Shown: positions 26,026-36,700, counted from the first letter of the stretch. The stretch is DNA of 64,000 bases from Mucilaginibacter auburnensis (GCF_002797815.1 NZ_PGFJ01000002.1:310001-374000); one strand, 5' to 3'. Numbers and translations: made by a program. The notes: a model not told the origin generated them from the sequence alone.

Positions 26026-27365
26026 AACTTGCTGGCCAGCCATAATGGCAACAAAAAGCCGGCGCAGTCTGTAAATGTTGTTATAATAATGGATGATGCA
26101 ACAGCCGGATCTATCCCCACACGTTTTAAAACCAAAGGAATTGTTGCTCCGGTAATACCGGCTATCATTAAGTTGCCTGTCATGGCCAGAAACAAAACCA
26201 ACCCTAACATAGGGTTAGCATCATAAAATAGGGCAACGCATAAAACAACCAGGCCGTTAACAGATCCATTGATCAAACCAACCAAAAACTCCTTAAACAC
26301 CGTGCTGTAGGCCTGTCTGTCGGTCAGATCACTTAAAGATATACGCCTAACCGTTACTGCCAGTGCCTGCGTGGCCGAGTTACCACCCATACCTGCAATT
26401 ATAGTCATATATGCTGCCAACAGGGGTAGTTGTTTAACTGTGGAGTCAAAATGCCGGATAACTGAAGCAGCGAGATATGCAGTACCGAGGTTGATAACCA
26501 GCCATGGCAGGCGACTTTTCACCGCATCCTGCCAGCTACCGCTTAGTTCCTCATCTTCAGAAACACCGGAGATCTTTAATATATCTTCCGTGCTCTCCTC
26601 CTCCATTACGTCAATAATATCATCAACGGTAATGCGGCCCAGCAACTTCATTTCATCATCAACCACCGGTATGGTAGTTAAATTATATTGGGATATAAGC
26701 CTTGCAACCTCTTCCTGGTCAACATCGGCTTTTACGTAAACAGGATCAGGCTTTAGTAAATCCTGTACTTTTACATCAGCATGAGCTTTTATTATATCTT
26801 TAATGGAAACCACGCCCTGCAAAACATCATCGCCATTCACTACGTAAATGGTGTAAAACTCCTCCATCTCCTCTGATTGGCGTATGATATCATCAAGAGC
26901 TCCTTTTTTGTCCTGGCTGATATTCACCTTAATAAGCGACGAGTTCATTAAGCCGCCGGCTGTATGTTCGGCGTAACTTAAAAGCGCACGAATGCTGGAA
27001 GCATCTTCCTCATCCATGCTCTCCAGAATATTTTCCTGCTCTTCTTCGTCAAGCTGGGCAATAATGTCGGTAGCATCATCATACTCCAGCTCGCTTACTA
27101 TTTCCGAACGTTTTTCAGGATCGAGGTTGATCAGCAATTCTCCCGGATGCGACTCTTCGTGCATCTCTGAAATAACCTCCGAGGCAATATCAGTTGGCAG
27201 TATGTTGATAATGCGCTCGTGCGCTTCGGATGGTAGTTTTTCAAAAAGGATAGCGATCTCTGAAGCATGATAATCCCGCAAAACTTCCCTCAATACATCA
27301 TCCCCTTCTTCAAGAGCGACCTTGATGCGGCTTAAATCCTCCCTATCCAGTTCAAAAGATTGCAT
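26016..27365 (-). CDS. mgtE: magnesium transporter MgtE
   Basis: A 449-residue channel of the MgtE/SLC41 family. The acidic N domain (1 to about 125), a CBS pair (about 130-250) and five transmembrane helices (about 280-449) are in the normal order. The pore region has the conserved GMGGNSATQALAVTVR near 330 and a final FTDCAGFLLPLWLA helix. The N and CBS domains normally sense cytosolic magnesium and gate the pore. Monocistronic by position; a 327-bp gap separates it from the divergent TonB receptor. Confidence 0.95.
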   Translation of the reverse strand: MQSFELDREDLSRIKVALEEGDDVLREVLRDYHASEIAILFEKLPSEAHERIINILPTDIASEVISEMHEESHPGELLINLDPEKRSEIVSELEYDDATDIIAQLDEEEQENILESMDEEDASSIRALLSYAEHTAGGLMNSSLIKVNISQDKKGALDDIIRQSEEMEEFYTIYVVNGDDVLQGVVSIKDIIKAHADVKVQDLLKPDPVYVKADVDQEEVARLISQYNLTTIPVVDDEMKLLGRITVDDIIDVMEEESTEDILKISGVSEDEELSGSWQDAVKSRLPWLVINLGTAYLAASVIRHFDSTVKQLPLLAAYMTIIAGMGGNSATQALAVTVRRISLSDLTDRQAYSTVFKEFLVGLINGSVNGLVVLCVALFYDANPMLGLVLFLAMTGNLMIAGITGATIPLVLKRVGIDPAVASSIIITTFTDCAGFLLPLWLASKFLL

Positions 27366-27504
27366 TGTGCAAAATAAACATTTTATTGCCGAATTTAACG
27401 CTAAACCACATTTTAGGCAATGTACAGTAAGCTAAAAACAGCATCCCAAACCGTCCACAAACCACTGTTTATCAAACATATTTTCTATTATTTTTAAAAA
27501 AAAA

Positions 27505-27534
27505 TTGACAAACAAATAATTATTAATATTTTTG
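27505..27534 (+). promoter_or_regulatory. promoter of the poly-Cys leader and TonB receptor
   Basis: TTG at 27505-27507, spacer 19 bp, TATTTTTG at 27527-27534 (full match to TAnnTTTG). The leader ATG lies 47 bp downstream. The two elements are also part of a GACAAA/TTTGTC inverted repeat (27507-27512 and 27531-27536). Of the 327-bp mgtE-receptor gap, the part 27366-27500 shows nothing else I can support. Confidence 0.65.
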
Positions 27535-27580
27535 TCTACCAAATCTATAGGATTTATCAAATTAATAGAAATTAACTTTT

Positions 27581-27631
27581 ATGATTAAACTTTACTTTAC
27601 CTCACTCACAAAAACATGTTGTTGCTGCTGA
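27581..27631 (+). CDS. poly-cysteine leader peptide upstream of TonB receptor
   Basis: A 16-codon reading frame, MIKLYFTSLTKTCCCC, from ATG 27581 to TGA 27629. Four consecutive Cys codons (TGT TGT TGC TGC) precede the stop. It lies between a good promoter and the receptor ATG at 27693. A run of codons for one rare amino acid directly before the stop is the pattern of ribosome-mediated sensing of charged tRNA-Cys; poly-Cys upstream frames are known before sulfur-assimilation genes in mycobacteria. The Cys codons can pair with sequence near the receptor start (see next entry). Confidence 0.8.
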   Translation: MIKLYFTSLTKTCCCC

Positions 27632-27665
27632 TCTAAATAGATCATCTCTTAGCACTTAACAACAT
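27616..27665 (+). promoter_or_regulatory. candidate leader RNA structure over the Cys codons
   Basis: ATGTTGTT at 27616-27623, covering the first Cys codons, is exactly complementary to AACAACAT at 27658-27665. Between them TGATCT (27629-27634) pairs with AGATCA (27639-27644) right at the leader stop. A ribosome on the Cys codons would prevent the long pairing. No T-run terminator is visible, so control could act on translation or elongation of the receptor mRNA. Structure inferred by eye only. Confidence 0.45.
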
Positions 27666-27692
27666 ATTCTTTAAGCAAACAACAACTTATAA

Positions 27693-30311
27693 ATGAAACT
27701 TATTTCTAAAACAGTAAAACTTTTACTGCTGATCTTTTTAGTTTATTCTTCATCAACGGCATACGCCCAGTTAGTAGTAACCGGTGTGGTTAAAAATTCA
27801 AAAGGCGCTGCTGTGCCCCATGCCACAGTAACAGTTAGGGGTACAAAAATCTCTGTTGCTGCCGATGAGCAAGGCGCATTCAGCATTACCCCCAACCTTG
27901 AGCCACCGTTTTACCTTCAGGTTAAATCTGTAGGTTTTAAAGCGCAGGATTTCCAGGTACTGAGCTCTAAAACCACTTCACTTGAACTGGAATTAGTGGA
28001 AGACGATCTTTTGGGCGAAATTGTAGTAACCTCCCGCCGCCGCAAAGAACTTTTGCAGGATGTACCTATCCCGGTTTCGGTAGTAGGTGGTTCTCAAATA
28101 GACCAGGCCGGTGCGTTCAACGTTAACTATGTTAAACAATTTGTACCATCATTACAGTTATACACTTCAAACCCGCGTAACACAGGTATTAATATACGTG
28201 GTATAGGTTCACCATTTGGTTTGACCAATGATGGTTTGGACCCTGGCGTTGGTGTTTATGTGGATGGGGTTTATTATGCACGTCCTGCAGTTGCAACATT
28301 CGACTTTATTGACGTTGAAAATATTGAGGTATTACGTGGCCCGCAAGGTACCTTGTTTGGTAAAAACACGGCTGCAGGCGCGTTTAATATTACCACGCGT
28401 AAGCCAAGCTTTACGCCCGGCTATACATTTGAAACCAGCTTTGGTAACTTTGGATACATTCAAGCTAAAGCAGCTATTACCGGACCTTTGAGCAAAACTA
28501 TAGCAGCACGTGTTTCCTTCTCGGGCACACAACGAGATGGTTTAGTTCAAAATATTCGTACCGGCCGCGCAACTAATGACCTTAACAACTTAGGCGCCCG
28601 TGTACAATTTCTATATAAACCCTCAGACAACGTTGCCATTACTTTAGCGGGTGATGCATCTGATCAAAAACCTGATGGCTATGCACAGGTTATTGCCGGA
28701 GTTGCACCTACAAAACGTCCTGCTTATCGCCAGTTCAATAATATTATTGCAGATCTTAAATATACATTGCCAAGTTACAACGCTTTTGATCGTGTAATAG
28801 ACCATGATACGCCCTGGAGATCGGGCAATCAATTAGGTGGTGTTTCATTAAATGGCGACTTCAAGATAGGTCCTGGTACTTTAACATCCACTACGGCTTA
28901 CCGTTACTGGAACTGGGACCCATCAAATGACAGGGACTTTACAGGCTTACCTGTACTGCAGAAATCACAAAACCCTGCAAAGCATCATAACTGGTCGCAG
29001 GAGGTGCGTTATGCAGGTACTTTTAACGAGAAGTTAAGCGGTGTTGTGGGTATATTCTATCTGGATCAGGAAGTAAAAATTACTGGTACTGAAGAATCAG
29101 GCAGTGCGCAATGGCGCTTTTCACAAAGTCAGACTGGCAGCACAGGTGCGCCAACAGGCTATACCTGGGATCAACTATGGGCCACACCTGATCTATTAGA
29201 GGGATACGGCATTTATACCAACGCTTCCATCAAATCTAAAAGTGCGGCAGCTTTCGCCAGTGTTGATTATGAGGTTTTCAAAAACTTTCACATTGTACCC
29301 GGAGCTCGTATTAATTACGACAAAAAGGATGTATACTATGATCGACAGGCCAGAGGTGGTTTAGATATTGCCAAGACCACATATAATGATGATGTAAAGG
29401 CTGCACTTCAGAAAATAAAAAGCGGTGTGTATAGCAGCCAAAATTATGCTACTAACATTGATGAGAATAACTTTACTTATTCAATAACAGCTGCTTATCG
29501 TCCAAGCACACGCTTAAACGCTTTTGCTACTTACTCAACCAGCTACAAGCCGGTTGGCGTGAACGTGGCCGGTTTGCCATCACCTGAGGCAGGTAAAACA
29601 ATATTGGACTACGCTGTAATAAAACCAGAGAAAACCAAACACTATGAAATTGGCTTTAAAAGCACGCCGTTCACTAACTTTATATTCAACTTAACTTTCC
29701 ACAACTCAGATATTGACAACTACCAAACCAACGTACAGTCGGCAGATTTGACTGTGAACCGTGGTTACATTGCCAATGCCGAAAAGGTAAACGTTAAAGG
29801 CGTGGAGTTAGATGCAAGTTTCCGTGTAGATAAAAACTTCTCATTCTACGCAGCAGGCGCCTGGACAGATGCTAAATACGTTAAATTCACCAATGCGCCA
29901 CTTCCTTTAGAAGAAACTGGTCAGTTACCTCCGTTTAAAGATGTTTCCGGCGGTGCGCTTCCGGGAGTTTCTAAATGGGCCGGCTCATTAGGCGGCGAAT
30001 TTGCAACTAACTACGCGTTCCTTGGTAACAACACATCGCAGTTTTTTGTAGCAGTTGATGGTTCTTTCCGCTCATCATTTTCTTCAAGCGCGTCTCCATC
30101 AGCTTACTTAAACATAGCCGGTTATGGTTTATTGAACGCACGCTTAGGTTTCAAAGCTACCCACGGATTTAGCACTTATATTTGGAGCCGTAACTTATTG
30201 AATCAAAATTACTTTGAGCAATTGCTACCAGCAGGTGGTAACGCTGGTCATTATGCAGGTGTATTAGGCGACCAACGTACACTTGGCATAACATTGAGAT
30301 ATTCTTTATAG
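27693..30311 (+). CDS. TonB-dependent receptor, possibly for a sulfur compound
   Basis: An 872-residue outer-membrane receptor. Signal peptide to about residue 25 (TAYAQ), a carboxypeptidase-regulatory-like domain (about 28-105), plug domain (about 115-230, with VLRGPQGTLFGKNTAAGAFNITTR in pieces) and a beta-barrel ending in an aromatic-rich strand with terminal LRYSL. The plug is of the siderophore/vitamin receptor type, and no SusD partner follows, so a small molecule rather than a glycan is likely. The poly-Cys leader suggests a sulfur-containing substrate; that is inference. A terminator follows directly. Confidence 0.92.
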   Translation: MKLISKTVKLLLLIFLVYSSSTAYAQLVVTGVVKNSKGAAVPHATVTVRGTKISVAADEQGAFSITPNLEPPFYLQVKSVGFKAQDFQVLSSKTTSLELELVEDDLLGEIVVTSRRRKELLQDVPIPVSVVGGSQIDQAGAFNVNYVKQFVPSLQLYTSNPRNTGINIRGIGSPFGLTNDGLDPGVGVYVDGVYYARPAVATFDFIDVENIEVLRGPQGTLFGKNTAAGAFNITTRKPSFTPGYTFETSFGNFGYIQAKAAITGPLSKTIAARVSFSGTQRDGLVQNIRTGRATNDLNNLGARVQFLYKPSDNVAITLAGDASDQKPDGYAQVIAGVAPTKRPAYRQFNNIIADLKYTLPSYNAFDRVIDHDTPWRSGNQLGGVSLNGDFKIGPGTLTSTTAYRYWNWDPSNDRDFTGLPVLQKSQNPAKHHNWSQEVRYAGTFNEKLSGVVGIFYLDQEVKITGTEESGSAQWRFSQSQTGSTGAPTGYTWDQLWATPDLLEGYGIYTNASIKSKSAAAFASVDYEVFKNFHIVPGARINYDKKDVYYDRQARGGLDIAKTTYNDDVKAALQKIKSGVYSSQNYATNIDENNFTYSITAAYRPSTRLNAFATYSTSYKPVGVNVAGLPSPEAGKTILDYAVIKPEKTKHYEIGFKSTPFTNFIFNLTFHNSDIDNYQTNVQSADLTVNRGYIANAEKVNVKGVELDASFRVDKNFSFYAAGAWTDAKYVKFTNAPLPLEETGQLPPFKDVSGGALPGVSKWAGSLGGEFATNYAFLGNNTSQFFVAVDGSFRSSFSSSASPSAYLNIAGYGLLNARLGFKATHGFSTYIWSRNLLNQNYFEQLLPAGGNAGHYAGVLGDQRTLGITLRYSL

Positions 30312-30330
30312 GTTAATACAATTGATAGCT

Positions 30331-30362
30331 AAGGCCGCTCCAAATTTGGATCGGCCTTTTTT
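30331..30362 (+). terminator. terminator after TonB receptor
   Basis: AAGGCCG...CGGCCTT outer stem with an inner CCAAATTTGG palindrome, followed by six T's. Lies 20 bp after the receptor stop and before the convergent lipoprotein gene. Confidence 0.85.
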
Positions 30363-30369
30363 GGTTACC

Positions 30370-30888
30370 TTAAAATTGCATCTTGATAATAGAAGATATG
30401 GTGATCCCTACAAAACAATCATCCTGACAGCCATCATCTACATACCCCGCCAATGATATCATTCCCTCATTCTTAGTTTCAAAATAGGTTGTTGTTTTTG
30501 CGCGTTTTTTAAGCCAGTTATTTTTAGCTTCGGTATATACCTCATCTAAAGTTCTGGTAGCAGCTCCTTTTTGATGTGTGTTTAAGCTGCCCTCCTCTTC
30601 CGTCCATTGCTCCTGCACAACACTTGTTGGGGGCGAACCAGGGCCCTGCATCGTTGCTTTAAAGGAACGCTTTAACACCTTTCCATTCTGTACATAAATT
30701 ATAGTTTCTGTGCCGTAACCCGTAAATGAGCCGGTTGTAACAGCATACTTATAAGAGTTTTGAGATTCGGTTTTGAATCTTTTCCAGGCATCAAAACTCT
30801 TGTCAAACTCATTGTTAGTAGAATTTTTACCACATGATACTACAACGAACAACAAAATAGCGAATAAGGGAATAAACTTTGTTTTCAT
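30370..30888 (-). CDS. lipoprotein of unknown function
   Basis: A 172-residue predicted lipoprotein (signal MKTKFIPLFAILLFVVVSC, Cys19). The mature part is beta-rich and contains W..FKTESQNSYKYAV near 35-48 and a late CQDDC pair. This resembles small secreted proteins of DUF6174 type, but I cannot be sure of the family. Convergent with the TonB receptor and separated from GH97 by 117 bp holding the GH97 terminator. Confidence 0.7.
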   Translation of the reverse strand: MKTKFIPLFAILLFVVVSCGKNSTNNEFDKSFDAWKRFKTESQNSYKYAVTTGSFTGYGTETIIYVQNGKVLKRSFKATMQGPGSPPTSVVQEQWTEEEGSLNTHQKGAATRTLDEVYTEAKNNWLKKRAKTTTYFETKNEGMISLAGYVDDGCQDDCFVGITISSIIKMQF

Positions 30889-30956
30889 AATAAATTAGAT
30901 CATCAAATTTCCAAACTCAAACGAAATTCTAAGCTGCTATGCTACACCAAGCCATA

Positions 30957-30985
30957 AAAAAAGCCCTGCCGATCGGCAAGGCTTT
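30957..30985 (-). terminator. terminator of GH97 gene
   Basis: AAAGCCCTGCCGATCGGCAAGGCTTT forms a stem with one mismatch pair; on the minus strand, past the stop at 31006, it ends in a T-run. Confidence 0.82.
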
Positions 30986-31005
30986 CTATAAAGTTGTTTA
31001 AACTG

Positions 31006-32955
31006 TTATTGTTTAATTACGAAACCGCCGTTTGGCTGGATCTCAATTTCCAACTCACCATTAGCAGGAATATCTATCTGTTTGGTGAAGGTAGTTTTAG
31101 CAGCGTCATCGTTAATAAGCTGCACTTTTTTACCTGCTACCATTGGTAACTTGATTTTAAGTTTCAAAACTTCTTTTTGGGCATTTGCACCGGCTATGTA
31201 CCATTTACCCTGCGAGCGGCGTGCAATTACAGCACTTTTGCCGGGATAACCGTCAATGTAAACCGTCTCTTCCCAGGTGGTTGGAACAGTCTTTACAAAA
31301 TCAAGTTCAAACGCCGGAACATCAGTTAAGTTGTTTGGTGCAAGCGCGAAGAATTGTACCGAGTTTTGGTAAAGAACAGCAGTAGCCAACTGAAAAGCAT
31401 CGGTTGTTAAACGCTGGCTCCTACCCTGGTTATTTTTGGTTAAGTACTTATTCAGGAATGTACCACCAAACTCCATATTACCCGCAGCGTTACGAATGAA
31501 TGGATGGAAAGTTGCGTGAACCGCTTCAGTTTGTCTGTTGCTTTGATTAAAGTAAACCATTTCTGAAGCTACTACCGCCTCGCTGCCTACGTAGTTTGGA
31601 TACATGCGTTCCCAGCCACGCGGCAAGGTAGCGCCATGGAAGTCTATCATCAAACCATAATCATTAGCATCAGATAATACATCTTCGTACATACGCATGG
31701 TTTCCTGCTTATCACCTCCCCAGAAATCAACCTTTAAACCAACAACACCAATATCGCGCAGCCACTTCATTTCTTTTTTACGCTCAATAGAAGTGTTCAT
31801 TTTGTTGCGTGGGCCTTGTGGTGCGTCGTTAAACTGCCCGTTTGAGTTGTACCATAAAAATACAGCTACCTTTTTTGAAGCAGCGTATTTTACCAGTTGA
31901 GCCATTTTCTCTTTGCCTATGTTTTTGTCCCATAGGGCATCTATCAAAATAAACTCGTATTTCAACGCAGCTGCCAGGTCAATAAACTTAACTTGATCAT
32001 CATAGTTCATGCTGTTGTCTTGCCATAATATCCAGCTCCAGGTGCCTTTACCATATTTGTAAACCTTTGATGCCGCGTACAAAGGATCAACAACATCATA
32101 CGGAATGGTAGTTTCAACAATTGGCTTCAGGTTATCGCCTACAGTAACGGTACGCCATGGAGTATAGCCAGGTAATGCAAGCGCAGCGCCCGTTGAACCG
32201 AAGCCGTTATTTTGTTTGATGTTAGGATATTCAATAGAATAAACACCATCAGCAGACATCTCGCTCAAGTGAGAAGCGCAATACAAGCTGGTAACACCTG
32301 TTTCTGACAATAGTACCCAACCATCTGTACCCACATGAAAAAGGCTTGGGAACACATAACCTTCGGTTGAGGGGCGCTGTTTAACCATTGGCGCATCTGC
32401 CACGTAAGCACTTTCATAGCTTGGCGCAGTACGGGCAAAACCCGTCATGGGCGACATATTATTTGATAAAAACGTAGTAGTAGTTGACGGGAACTTATAT
32501 CCGGTAGCTTCTTTTTCCACAACAACCGCAAGGCGTTCGCCCATTGGCTCTATCTCGTAACGGAAAGCGATGTTATTATTACTTACCTGAAACTCCACAT
32601 TCAGCTTGCGCTGTTTGGCGTTCTCCAATACGTAGATCAACTTATTGGCCACATAGTGTATCTGCGACCGTTTTATTTTATCCTGCGTGTAGTTTTTATC
32701 AACGTTACCTTGCGTATTGCTCAGGTATTTCATGCCGGTGCTAAAATCCCCTTCGTTGGTCATTAATCCCAAAGGCGATTTCTCGATCATGGTTTTACCC
32801 TTGTAGGTAACAGAGTAAACAGGTTTGCCATCGGCAACGGTAAGGCTAACGTTCAATTGCTTATCCGGACTTTGAACTGATACGTCCTGAGCGAAACAGT
32901 TAAGCGTGAACGCTCCTAAACACAGGCTCAAAGCGGCTGCGGAGAAAAATTTCAT
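31006..32955 (-). CDS. glycoside hydrolase family 97, probable alpha-galactosidase/glucosidase
   Basis: A 649-residue secreted GH97 enzyme. Start ATG 32955 (MKFFSAAALSLCLGAFTLNC, signal peptide to FAQ) is chosen; the frame is open 44 codons further upstream but that part has no signal peptide and crosses the -7 box at 32995. A beta-sandwich N-domain (to about 290), TIM barrel (about 290-560) and C-terminal beta domain are in family order. GH97 has inverting and retaining members. This one has Asp in GLKVDFWGGD and lacks the NAHE motif of the inverting SusB type (here IDFHGA), so a retaining enzyme with Asp nucleophile is likely. Substrate not determined. Confidence 0.88.
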   Translation of the reverse strand: MKFFSAAALSLCLGAFTLNCFAQDVSVQSPDKQLNVSLTVADGKPVYSVTYKGKTMIEKSPLGLMTNEGDFSTGMKYLSNTQGNVDKNYTQDKIKRSQIHYVANKLIYVLENAKQRKLNVEFQVSNNNIAFRYEIEPMGERLAVVVEKEATGYKFPSTTTTFLSNNMSPMTGFARTAPSYESAYVADAPMVKQRPSTEGYVFPSLFHVGTDGWVLLSETGVTSLYCASHLSEMSADGVYSIEYPNIKQNNGFGSTGAALALPGYTPWRTVTVGDNLKPIVETTIPYDVVDPLYAASKVYKYGKGTWSWILWQDNSMNYDDQVKFIDLAAALKYEFILIDALWDKNIGKEKMAQLVKYAASKKVAVFLWYNSNGQFNDAPQGPRNKMNTSIERKKEMKWLRDIGVVGLKVDFWGGDKQETMRMYEDVLSDANDYGLMIDFHGATLPRGWERMYPNYVGSEAVVASEMVYFNQSNRQTEAVHATFHPFIRNAAGNMEFGGTFLNKYLTKNNQGRSQRLTTDAFQLATAVLYQNSVQFFALAPNNLTDVPAFELDFVKTVPTTWEETVYIDGYPGKSAVIARRSQGKWYIAGANAQKEVLKLKIKLPMVAGKKVQLINDDAAKTTFTKQIDIPANGELEIEIQPNGGFVIKQ

Positions 32956-32994
32956 AATGTAAATAGTTAACGGGTGGTTTAACAATGTGAATTG

Positions 32995-33002
32995 CAAATA
33001 TA
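32995..33002 (-). promoter_or_regulatory. -7 box upstream of GH97 gene
   Basis: TATATTTG on the minus strand (33002-32995) matches TAnnTTTG. No convincing -33 TTG is seen at the right distance. It supports ATG 32955 as the start. Confidence 0.4.
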
Positions 33003-33134
33003 TAATTGTTTTTATTACACTTATTATGTTTGTTAATTTTATACTAATTGATAAGAAGTTGCGTGAAATGCATGAAAAGAAGCTCATGAAAACCGCCTCA
33101 AATACCAGTTGTTATAGCTAAAAGAAGTATCCAA

Positions 33135-33617
33135 ATGGCAGAACGTAAAATAAGTGAATGCAGTAAATTAATGGCTGATAAAGGCCTTACCGTTGCCTTT
33201 GCAGAAAGCGCTACCGCGGGTTGGCTTTGCTCTGAGTTTGCACTCACCGAACATTCGGGCAAGGTTTTAAAAGGTGGTATTGTTTGTTACGATGCAGATC
33301 TAAAGGTATCTCTATTAGGAGTTCCGAAGGAATTGTTCGATAAACACACGCCCGAATCAATGGAAGTTACTAAGGAGCTTGCCGAGCGACTTGGATCTAA
33401 GATCCCGTCAGACATACAGGTTGGCGTTACCGGCCTTACAACACCTGGCGGTAGCGAAACCGAAGATAAGCCTGTAGGCACCATGTTTGTTTATGCATTG
33501 GTTAAAGGAAAGCCATTTAGTTTCAGAAAGGTTTTTGATGGTAACTGCGAAGACATCATTCACAAAACAGTTGATGCCACTGCCGAACTTTTGATGCAAG
33601 CTGTTACAGATTTGTAG
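33135..33617 (+). CDS. CinA-family protein (NMN amidohydrolase PncC-like)
   Basis: A 160-residue stand-alone CinA C-terminal domain. Motifs AESATAGWLCSEFA near 24 and GVTGLTTPGG near 97 (usually GVTGIAGPGG) match the nicotinamide-nucleotide amidase family, which deamidates NMN to NaMN in pyridine nucleotide recycling. The N-terminal COG1058 domain of full CinA is absent. Divergent from the GH97 gene. The substitution in the second motif leaves activity uncertain. Confidence 0.85.
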   Translation: MAERKISECSKLMADKGLTVAFAESATAGWLCSEFALTEHSGKVLKGGIVCYDADLKVSLLGVPKELFDKHTPESMEVTKELAERLGSKIPSDIQVGVTGLTTPGGSETEDKPVGTMFVYALVKGKPFSFRKVFDGNCEDIIHKTVDATAELLMQAVTDL

Positions 33618-33641
33618 CGCTCTTGATCTTTGGTTATTAAG

Positions 33642-33667
33642 CGCTTACCACAAATAATTAGTAAGCG
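33642..33667. repeat. inverted repeat after cinA
   Basis: CGCTTAC (33642-33648) mirrors GTAAGCG (33661-33667) with a 12-base loop. It lies 24 bp after the CinA stop; no T-run follows, so terminator function is uncertain. Confidence 0.35.
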
Positions 33668-33783
33668 ACGCTTCTTCATCTAATCTTTACTATTACCCTC
33701 TTGCACTTATCAAACTAAAAACTTAAGTTTACTTACCGATTATTATAAACCAGTAAAAATTAAGTTTTTTCCTGCAACCTAAA

Positions 33784-36700
33784 ATGTCAACAAATCACGC
33801 TATTGTGCCTAAAGGTCATGGTTTTTACCGTGCAATAAAGTTTGTGTTATTATTTGGTTTTATTGGAATGTGCAATAGTTCCATTGCTGCAATAAACGCG
33901 TCCAAAAATTTTAACATGCTTGCGGTAAAAATCGATACTTCACAATATAGCATTACCGGAAAAGTGATTGATGAAAGCGGCGCTCCCCTACCCGGCGCAA
34001 CTGTATTTATCAGCAGCTCAAAGTGGGCAACCAGCACCAATAACAATGGCGATTTTAAAATTGGCGGCATGCCTGCAGGCAATTACGAAGTATTTATCCG
34101 GATGCTGGGTTTTACTTCTGCAAGTAAAAACATAGCTATAACAACCCGTTCTGTAAATTTTAACGTTACGCTAAAAACAGATGCTGTAGCGCTGAACGAG
34201 GTTAAAGTTACCGCCAAACCTGATGGTAACCACGCCCGGTATTTAAAGATGTTCAGTGAAACTTTCCTGGGACAATCAGACAACGGCAGGGGAAGCAAAA
34301 TTTTAAACCCCGAGGTGATCCGTTTCTTCTATGACAAAAACAGCGGAACGCTCACCGCCCGCTCAGTTGATTTTATTAAAATAGAAAATAGCAGTCTTGG
34401 TTATAAGGTCAATTATCTGTTAAACGCATTCGCGTTTAACCAGCATGATCAAACATTCTCTTACGATGGCAAAGTATTTTTTGAGGATATGCAGAGCAAT
34501 AACAGCGAACAACAAAACCGGAAGAAAAATCGCGCGCTGGCTTATGATGGTTCCATGCAGCATTTTTTTAAAGCTTTATTTAATGGCACTGTAGAAGAGG
34601 AAGGCTTTAAGGTTTACAAAATAGCCGACTCGGAATTAACGCCAAACAGTAGTTATAATGTGTCGGCCTCCGCCAGTTTACGAACCCGTTCGACTAACGT
34701 ATCACGCATGAGCATTAACAGCGCTAACCTCAAGCCTGTGAAAACCGACTCACTCTTTAAATTGGTGGGGGTCAATAAAATATTAAAATTTCCATTATTG
34801 GTGAAGGACGGCGATACAACCCGCTTTTACATTTGCTATACCCGCAACGGAGAACCAGGTCGCTTTTTAAACTCAGGTGCACATTTGAATATACCTGTGG
34901 CTAATGCGCAAATATCAAGCATTTACCAGATCATTAATGGAAATATTATCCTGAATAGAGATGGTTCGTTATCACCCGAACAAAGCTTACTGCTACAAGG
35001 CTACTGGGGCTGGAAACGCGTTGGCGATATGATGCCGGATGATTATGAGATTGATAACAGCAACAGCACGAAGAGCACTAAAGTAAATATTGCAACACTG
35101 ACTGAAAAAATTCACCTGCAAACCGACAGGCCCTGGTATTTGGTTGGTGACACAGCATGGTTCAAGATAAACATTACAGACGCATATAACAAACCATTAG
35201 CAGACAGTAAACTTTGTACAATTGAGCTTATAGATGGCAAGAAACGCGTTGTTGAAAGTCGGCGTTTTCAATTAAATAACGGATCTGCCTGGGGTGCAAT
35301 TGCGTTGCGTGACAGCCTTGTAAAAAAAGGCAACTACCTGGTAAGGATTTATACCAACAACAGCTACAAAAGCAGCGGGCCAACATTTTACCGCGCGTTG
35401 CGTGTGTTGGGAACCGACGCGGCCATTACCGCTTCTATTAAAGTGAACAGATCGCCTAAATCAATTGCTGAAAGTTTGAGGATTGATTTCTTTCCCGAAG
35501 GTGGAAATATTATAAATGGAGTGACTTCAAAAATCGGCATAAAAGCTCAGGCGTTTGGCACTGCGGTAAATAAACTATCGGGTTACGTTGCGAACGATGA
35601 GGGAAGCAGGGTGGCTAAATTTGAAACAAATGATTTAGGAATAGCCACTTTCTCTTTCATACCGCAAAAAGAGAGTAAATATTGGGCAATAGCAACTTTG
35701 GCTAACGGAGATGAAAAGCGCTTTGCTTTACCAGAACAACTCCAGAGCGGTATTGCTATGGCTGTTAAACCTGTTGGTGATAAGTTTGCTGTATACCTGA
35801 ACACGGCTAATATAACCGGAGCCGATAAGTTTAAATTATTGGTAAAGGCACAGGGAAACGTAGTTTATCAAACTGAGAAACTACTAACACACGATAGCGA
35901 CAGTATTGTTGTTGCTAAAGACGATCTGCCCGAAGGGATATTGCTTTTCAGTTTAACCGGCTTTGGCAATACCGTTGTTAACAGCAGATATGTATTCAAT
36001 CAAAGCAAAAAACAGCAGTTGGATATAGGGCTGATATTAAATAAGCCATCCTATAAACCTTACGATAAAGTTGATGCTAAATTGTTGATCACCGATAAGA
36101 ACAACAACCCGGTTCAAGGCAATTTTACGGTAACGGTTAATAATGAAGCGGATGTTGCAGGTCCGCAAAACAATAATATTATAACAGATCTGTTAACAGC
36201 AAATGCAGTTAATGGAGCATTTAAATTAAACACGACGAATGATATAAACACTCAAACAGCTGCCACGTTGAATGACATATTACTTACTTACAAACCAACG
36301 AATATGTCAGAAAAGAGCGAAAGTTCTTTCTTGCCCGACTCCGCCCTATCTACCATTAAAGGACAAGTGACTACCATAAAGGGAAAGCCCGCTTCACTGA
36401 GCATGGTAGGTGTGTTTTTTACTACCGGTGGGCCTGCTTTAACAACAATTGCAGATATAAACGGAAAATTCTCTGTCAATAATGTAACTGTTAAAAACGG
36501 CACGCCGTATTATATTGTATCTAAAGACAAAAACAATAACGACCTTGTTGTAGAAGTTGAACAGAGTCAGTCATTCCCCGTTTCAGACGAAGCATTTGCA
36601 GACACATTGTACAACGCGACTGAAAGTATTGATTATATGTACAACAGGATAACAGAACTTAAAACCAAAAACTTTATTGGTACAGCGCTTAAAGAAGTAA

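Noticed and set aside
27505..27536. GACAAA/TTTGTC inverted repeat as a third copy of the MerR-type site
   Set aside because: The arms are in the opposite orientation and are explained by the -33 and -7 promoter elements.
32956..33087. N-terminal extension of the GH97 protein to 33087
   Set aside because: It lacks a signal peptide and crosses the -7 box; a clear signal peptide starts at 32955.
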